Positions 7,341-9,494 of a DNA stretch of 9,494 nt are shown here, in pieces (position 1 is the first letter of the stretch; every line of letters begins with the position of its first letter). This DNA comes from PUPG01 sp031323845 (GTDB lineage: Bacteria; Bacteroidota; Bacteroidia; Bacteroidales; UBA7960), in NCBI GenBank assembly GCA_031323845.1, contig JAVIYP010000084.1, positions 1-9,494 of the forward strand, in the 5' to 3' direction. The translations under genes and the position numbers were made by a program. Below the pieces are notes generated by a model, which made no database searches, was not told where the DNA came from, and was given only the letters and a program-made list of their open reading frames with translations.

Positions 7341-7928
7341 ATGAAAACAGTTGTTCAGATTGCTTTGGCTATCGTTATTATTGTATTGGTTTATTTTGTT
7401 TACGAGAGCATTATGGAGCCGGTAAGGTTTCGCCAGGAAGTCCAGGTACGGGAACGCGAGATCATCGAACGCCTGAAAGATATCAGGGAAGTACAAAGAT
7501 CTCACCGTTCACGTTATCAAAGGTTTACAGCTGACCTTGATTCGCTGGTACTGTTTTACCAGCTTGATTCACTGGCGCTTATCAGAGCCATCGGCCACGT
7601 GCCTGACACACTCACCGAGAGCGAAGCGGTAAGGCTTGGCATTGTCCAGCGTGATACCCTTTGGGTGGCGGCAAGAGACAGTTTGCTCAGAAACGTGCGT
7701 TATTCTATTGAAGATTTACCTTATGTGCCTTACGGACAGGGTAAACGTTTTGAGATGAACTCCGGTTTCATTGAAAGAGGTTTGGTGAAGCTGCCGGTTT
7801 TTGAGGCTTCAGTGCAACCTCATATTTACCTTGGCGATATGGATAACTGGCGGGTTTATTATACCCGTGAAGAAGGGTTACGGGTGGGCTCCATGCAGGA
7901 AGCTGTTCTTGACGGAAACTGGGAGTAA
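7341..7928 (+). CDS. Conserved Bacteroidota membrane-anchored protein, pseudopilin-like, function unknown
   Basis: This is a 195-residue protein with a short N-terminus, one hydrophobic helix (about 4-23, VVQIALAIVIIVLVYFVY) and a following amphipathic charged stretch (about 30-57, with REREIIERLKDIREVQRSHR). The remainder would face the periplasm. The layout, together with the segment RYQRFTADLDSLVLFY (about 58-73), recalls type IV pilins and pseudopilins, where a long N-terminal helix precedes a globular domain. No prepilin-peptidase site (Gly before a Phe/Met-x-x-x-Glu start) is visible, so it is probably not processed like a true pilin. From memory, similar proteins occur widely in Bacteroidota with the same VPDTLTESEA and LPVFEA segments. 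It is the first gene of an operon with DUF3822, 18 bases downstream. Function is not known; the pilin resemblance is inference. Confidence 0.85.
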   Translation: MKTVVQIALAIVIIVLVYFVYESIMEPVRFRQEVQVREREIIERLKDIREVQRSHRSRYQRFTADLDSLVLFYQLDSLALIRAIGHVPDTLTESEAVRLGIVQRDTLWVAARDSLLRNVRYSIEDLPYVPYGQGKRFEMNSGFIERGLVKLPVFEASVQPHIYLGDMDNWRVYYTREEGLRVGSMQEAVLDGNWE

Positions 7929-7946
7929 CCACTATTCTTATGCAAT

Positions 7947-8816
7947 ATGCCGGTCTCTCTCAGAAATATTGTACGTTTAGGCGATACGTCTGCATATGAA
8001 CCGGCCCCCGGAAAAATAGTATCCATCGGGCTTATGCCCGATGGATTTCTTTTTGCCCTGCTTGATCAAAAAAAATTCTGCTATATTGCCCTTGAAGAGT
8101 ATCGCCTCGAGCAGGAAGAAGACGGTGAGACCGCACTTATCAGCCTGATGGATGAATGGCTGCAACAGCACCCTTTGTCAGCCATTCCCTTTGAACAAGT
8201 GCATGTCTCTTATTTTTCTCCCCGGCTTGTATTAATACCCGGAGGCCTTTTTGTGGCCGGAAATGAAGAAACATACTACACATTCTGTTCAGAAAAACCG
8301 CCGGATACACAACTCGTCAAAGACCATCTGAATGTGTTATCAGCCTTTGGGTTATATGCCGTGCCAGATAGCATTATCAAGTTTCTCAACAGCAATTTCA
8401 GGAATTACCGCCTGAAACATTCAGGTTCAAACTTCATTGAAAGCGTGCTGGCAGCCCAGCGCATTGAGTCCTGGCAGGCAGACATCATCATCAATATAAA
8501 AAATTCATTCATCGAACTGTTGCTGTTTACCAAACAACAGTTGCAGTACTATAAATCATTTTATCGCAAAAATTTTGATGATGTCCTGTATTATCTCTTT
8601 TTGGTGATGGAGCAATCCGGCAGGGATGCTTCAAAGCAGCAACTGCTGATTGTAGGCGAACTGGCTATGGATACACCCGAATTTGAAATGCTCTCCAAAT
8701 TTTTCCCGAATCCCGGATTTGTCCGGCGTAACGATGCTTTTCTGTACAGCGGAGATTTCGATACCATACCCGCCCATTATTATTACAACCTCCTAAATCT
8801 TGTTTCATGCGGATAA
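7947..8816 (+). CDS. DUF3822 family protein, possible actin-like (ASKHA) fold, function unknown
   Basis: This 289-residue protein has no signal peptide or membrane segment, so it should be cytoplasmic. I recognise it as DUF3822 (PF12864), a Bacteroidota family found beside rsmD. As I recall, a structure of a Bacteroides member shows an actin-like ATPase fold related to PilM/FtsA, but this is memory and not visible here. Consistent with a duplicated ribonuclease-H-like architecture, there are two beta-rich halves: about 20-45 (KIVSIGLMPDGFLFALLD) and about 180-230 (NSFIELLLFTKQQLQYYKSF, then LLIVGELAM near 233-241). No classical phosphate-binding DxGTT motif is obvious, so ATP binding is doubtful. 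An 11-bp perfect inverted repeat lies within its early codons (8021-8046). The 3' end overlaps rsmD by 10 bases, indicating translational coupling. Confidence 0.85.
   Translation: MPVSLRNIVRLGDTSAYEPAPGKIVSIGLMPDGFLFALLDQKKFCYIALEEYRLEQEEDGETALISLMDEWLQQHPLSAIPFEQVHVSYFSPRLVLIPGGLFVAGNEETYYTFCSEKPPDTQLVKDHLNVLSAFGLYAVPDSIIKFLNSNFRNYRLKHSGSNFIESVLAAQRIESWQADIIINIKNSFIELLLFTKQQLQYYKSFYRKNFDDVLYYLFLVMEQSGRDASKQQLLIVGELAMDTPEFEMLSKFFPNPGFVRRNDAFLYSGDFDTIPAHYYYNLLNLVSCG
8021..8054 (+). terminator. Terminator-like perfect hairpin inside the DUF3822 coding sequence
   Basis: ATCCATCGGGC (8021-8031) and GCCCGATGGAT (8036-8046) are exact reverse complements around a TTAT loop. TTCTTTTT (8047-8054) follows at once, so on the plus strand this has the form of an intrinsic terminator about 75 bases into the gene. 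On the minus strand the stem is followed by ACTATTTTT, so it could work in that direction too. The structure is certain. Whether it stops, pauses or protects RNA is unknown. It could instead be a by-product of codon choice for S-I-G-L-M-P-D-G. Confidence 0.4.
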
Positions 8817-9340
8817 TCGGAGGAGTTTTGAAAAGAAGGATCATTAAGCCTCCGGCCGGTCTGTTGGTTCGCCCCACGACTGATAAGGCCAAGGAAGGCC
8901 TGTTTAACATCCTGGTGAATTATATTGATTTTGAATCCATTAGTGTGCTGGACCTGTTTGCCGGTACCGGCAGCATCGCTTTGGAGTTTGCGTCACGCGG
9001 TGCCACTGAAGTCATTGCCGTGGACAATAACATACGTTGCGTAAGCTTCCTCCGTGATGTCGTAATAAAACACGAAATAAACAATATGAATGTGGTGAGA
9101 GCAGATGCCTTGAAGTTTATTAAAACCAGCACCAGGCAATTTGACGTGGTGTTCTGCGATCCTCCGTATCATCTGCAAGAACTGGAATCGATTCCTGAAC
9201 GAATTTTTCAGGCAGGCCTGCTCCGGCCCGGAGCTATGCTGATAATGGAACATCCGGGAACTGTAAGCTTCGAAAGGCATCCGGAATTCATCTTTAAAAG
9301 AAACTACAGCAAGGTGCATTTCTCCTTTTTCGAAGTGTAA
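8807..9340 (+). CDS. rsmD: 16S rRNA (guanine(966)-N(2))-methyltransferase RsmD
   Basis: RsmD transfers a methyl group from S-adenosylmethionine to N2 of G966 in 16S rRNA, acting on assembled 30S particles. The 177 residues are close to the usual 180-200. The N-terminal RNA-contact region starts MRIIGGVLKRRII and continues with RPTTDKAKEGLFNIL at 22-36. The SAM-binding motif I is VLDLFAGTGSIALEFASRGA at 47-66, with the acidic Asp73 in VIAVDNN. The catalytic N-methyltransferase motif is DPPY at 118-121. The ATG lies 10 bases before the end of the DUF3822 gene in another frame, so translation is probably coupled. The C-terminus is slightly short but includes the expected final strands (KVHFSFFEV). 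The assignment is firm. Confidence 0.95.
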   Translation: MRIIGGVLKRRIIKPPAGLLVRPTTDKAKEGLFNILVNYIDFESISVLDLFAGTGSIALEFASRGATEVIAVDNNIRCVSFLRDVVIKHEINNMNVVRADALKFIKTSTRQFDVVFCDPPYHLQELESIPERIFQAGLLRPGAMLIMEHPGTVSFERHPEFIFKRNYSKVHFSFFEV

Positions 9341-9494
9341 GCGAAATTCGTGCTTTTTGTTTATATTTACTGAAAATCTTATGCTGATGTACTTATGAAA
9401 CGCCCATGTTGAAAATCCCGACCATTCGGGAACAGGATTTTTTGACACACAGGAGGATGATTATAAAAGCCCGAAGGAAGAAAGAAAGGTCGGA
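9341..9494 (+). other. Non-coding tail after rsmD, no convincing gene
   Basis: The 154 bases to the window edge contain only short open frames. The longest plausible start is ATG at 9406, open to the edge for 29 codons with a very basic product (MLKIPTIREQ...). It would run through the possible terminator at 9412-9443. A second frame also stays open from 9399 to the edge (encoding for example DDYKSPKEERK) but has no start codon. Either could be the 5' end of the next gene. A weak AAGC/GCTT hairpin followed by TTTTG lies right after the rsmD stop (9339-9358). Confidence 0.4.
9412..9443 (+). terminator. Possible intrinsic terminator of the rsmD operon
   Basis: AAAATCC (9412-9418) pairs with GGATTTT (9435-9441). 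An inner CCCGA (9417-9421) can instead pair with TCGGG (9426-9430) around CCAT. The right arm runs into a stretch of six T (9438-9443). The imperfect stem and the 72-base distance from the rsmD stop make this a moderate candidate. Confidence 0.4.

Noticed and set aside
7536..7575. Direct repeat CTTGATTCRCTGG, two copies 27 bases apart, plus a CTGGTA/TACCAG inverted repeat
   Set aside because: Both copies encode the LDSL motif in a gene under protein-level constraint, and the inverted repeat is only 6 bp; chance and coding constraint explain them.
8993..9448. 151-codon minus-strand ORF over rsmD
   Set aside because: It is antisense to the clear RsmD reading frame with its SAM-binding and DPPY motifs, and its own product shows no recognisable domain.
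9451..9459. AGGAGG directly before ATG at 9457
   Set aside because: There is no spacing between the motif and the start codon, so it cannot serve as a Shine-Dalgarno site for that ATG.
9442..9467. TTGACA followed by TATAAA, a sigma-70-like promoter
   Set aside because: The spacer is 14 bases, too short for sigma-70, and the other promoters in the window follow the Bacteroidota TTTG/TAnnTTTG pattern.

Overview
The window looks like a chromosomal fragment from a member of the Bacteroidota, probably Bacteroidales or a relative. The evidence is a Bacteroidota-type LptD with a divergent amidase, a DUF3822 gene next to rsmD, and several matches to the Bacteroidota promoter pattern (TTTG near -33, TAnnTTTG near -7). 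Start codons mostly lack a clear Shine-Dalgarno sequence, which also fits this phylum. Gene content is housekeeping and cell-envelope. I see no transposase, integrase, CRISPR array, tRNA, rRNA or defence locus, and no sign of recent transfer.

Positions 1-3235 are read on the minus strand. A cell-wall pair comes first in transcription order: a zinc N-acetylmuramoyl-L-alanine amidase with a SPOR-like C-terminus (3235-2036), then a PBP4-type D-Ala-D-Ala carboxypeptidase (1998-487) only 37 bases later. After a 167-base spacer with a small hairpin cluster comes the 5' third of a branched-chain amino acid aminotransferase (ilvE), cut by the window edge. A large lptD gene (3325-6018, plus strand, TTG start) diverges from the amidase. 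The two sides of this junction therefore cover peptidoglycan remodelling and lipopolysaccharide export.

lptD converges on a minus-strand Ldh2-family (malate/L-lactate/sulfolactate-type) dehydrogenase (7116-6043). An AT-rich 224-base divergent spacer carries a good promoter for a plus-strand three-gene operon. That operon encodes a membrane-anchored conserved hypothetical protein that resembles a pseudopilin (7341-7928), a DUF3822 protein (7947-8816), and the 16S rRNA guanine-N2 methyltransferase RsmD (8807-9340, overlapping the previous gene by 10 bases). The final 154 bases hold a possible terminator and no convincing gene.

No clearly new multi-gene system is present. The best leads are a perfect 11-bp inverted repeat followed by a T-rich tract inside the DUF3822 coding sequence, the pairing of a pseudopilin-like protein with DUF3822 in one operon, promoters that appear to face each other between lptD and the amidase gene, and an LptD with only two cysteines in the mature protein, one in each domain.
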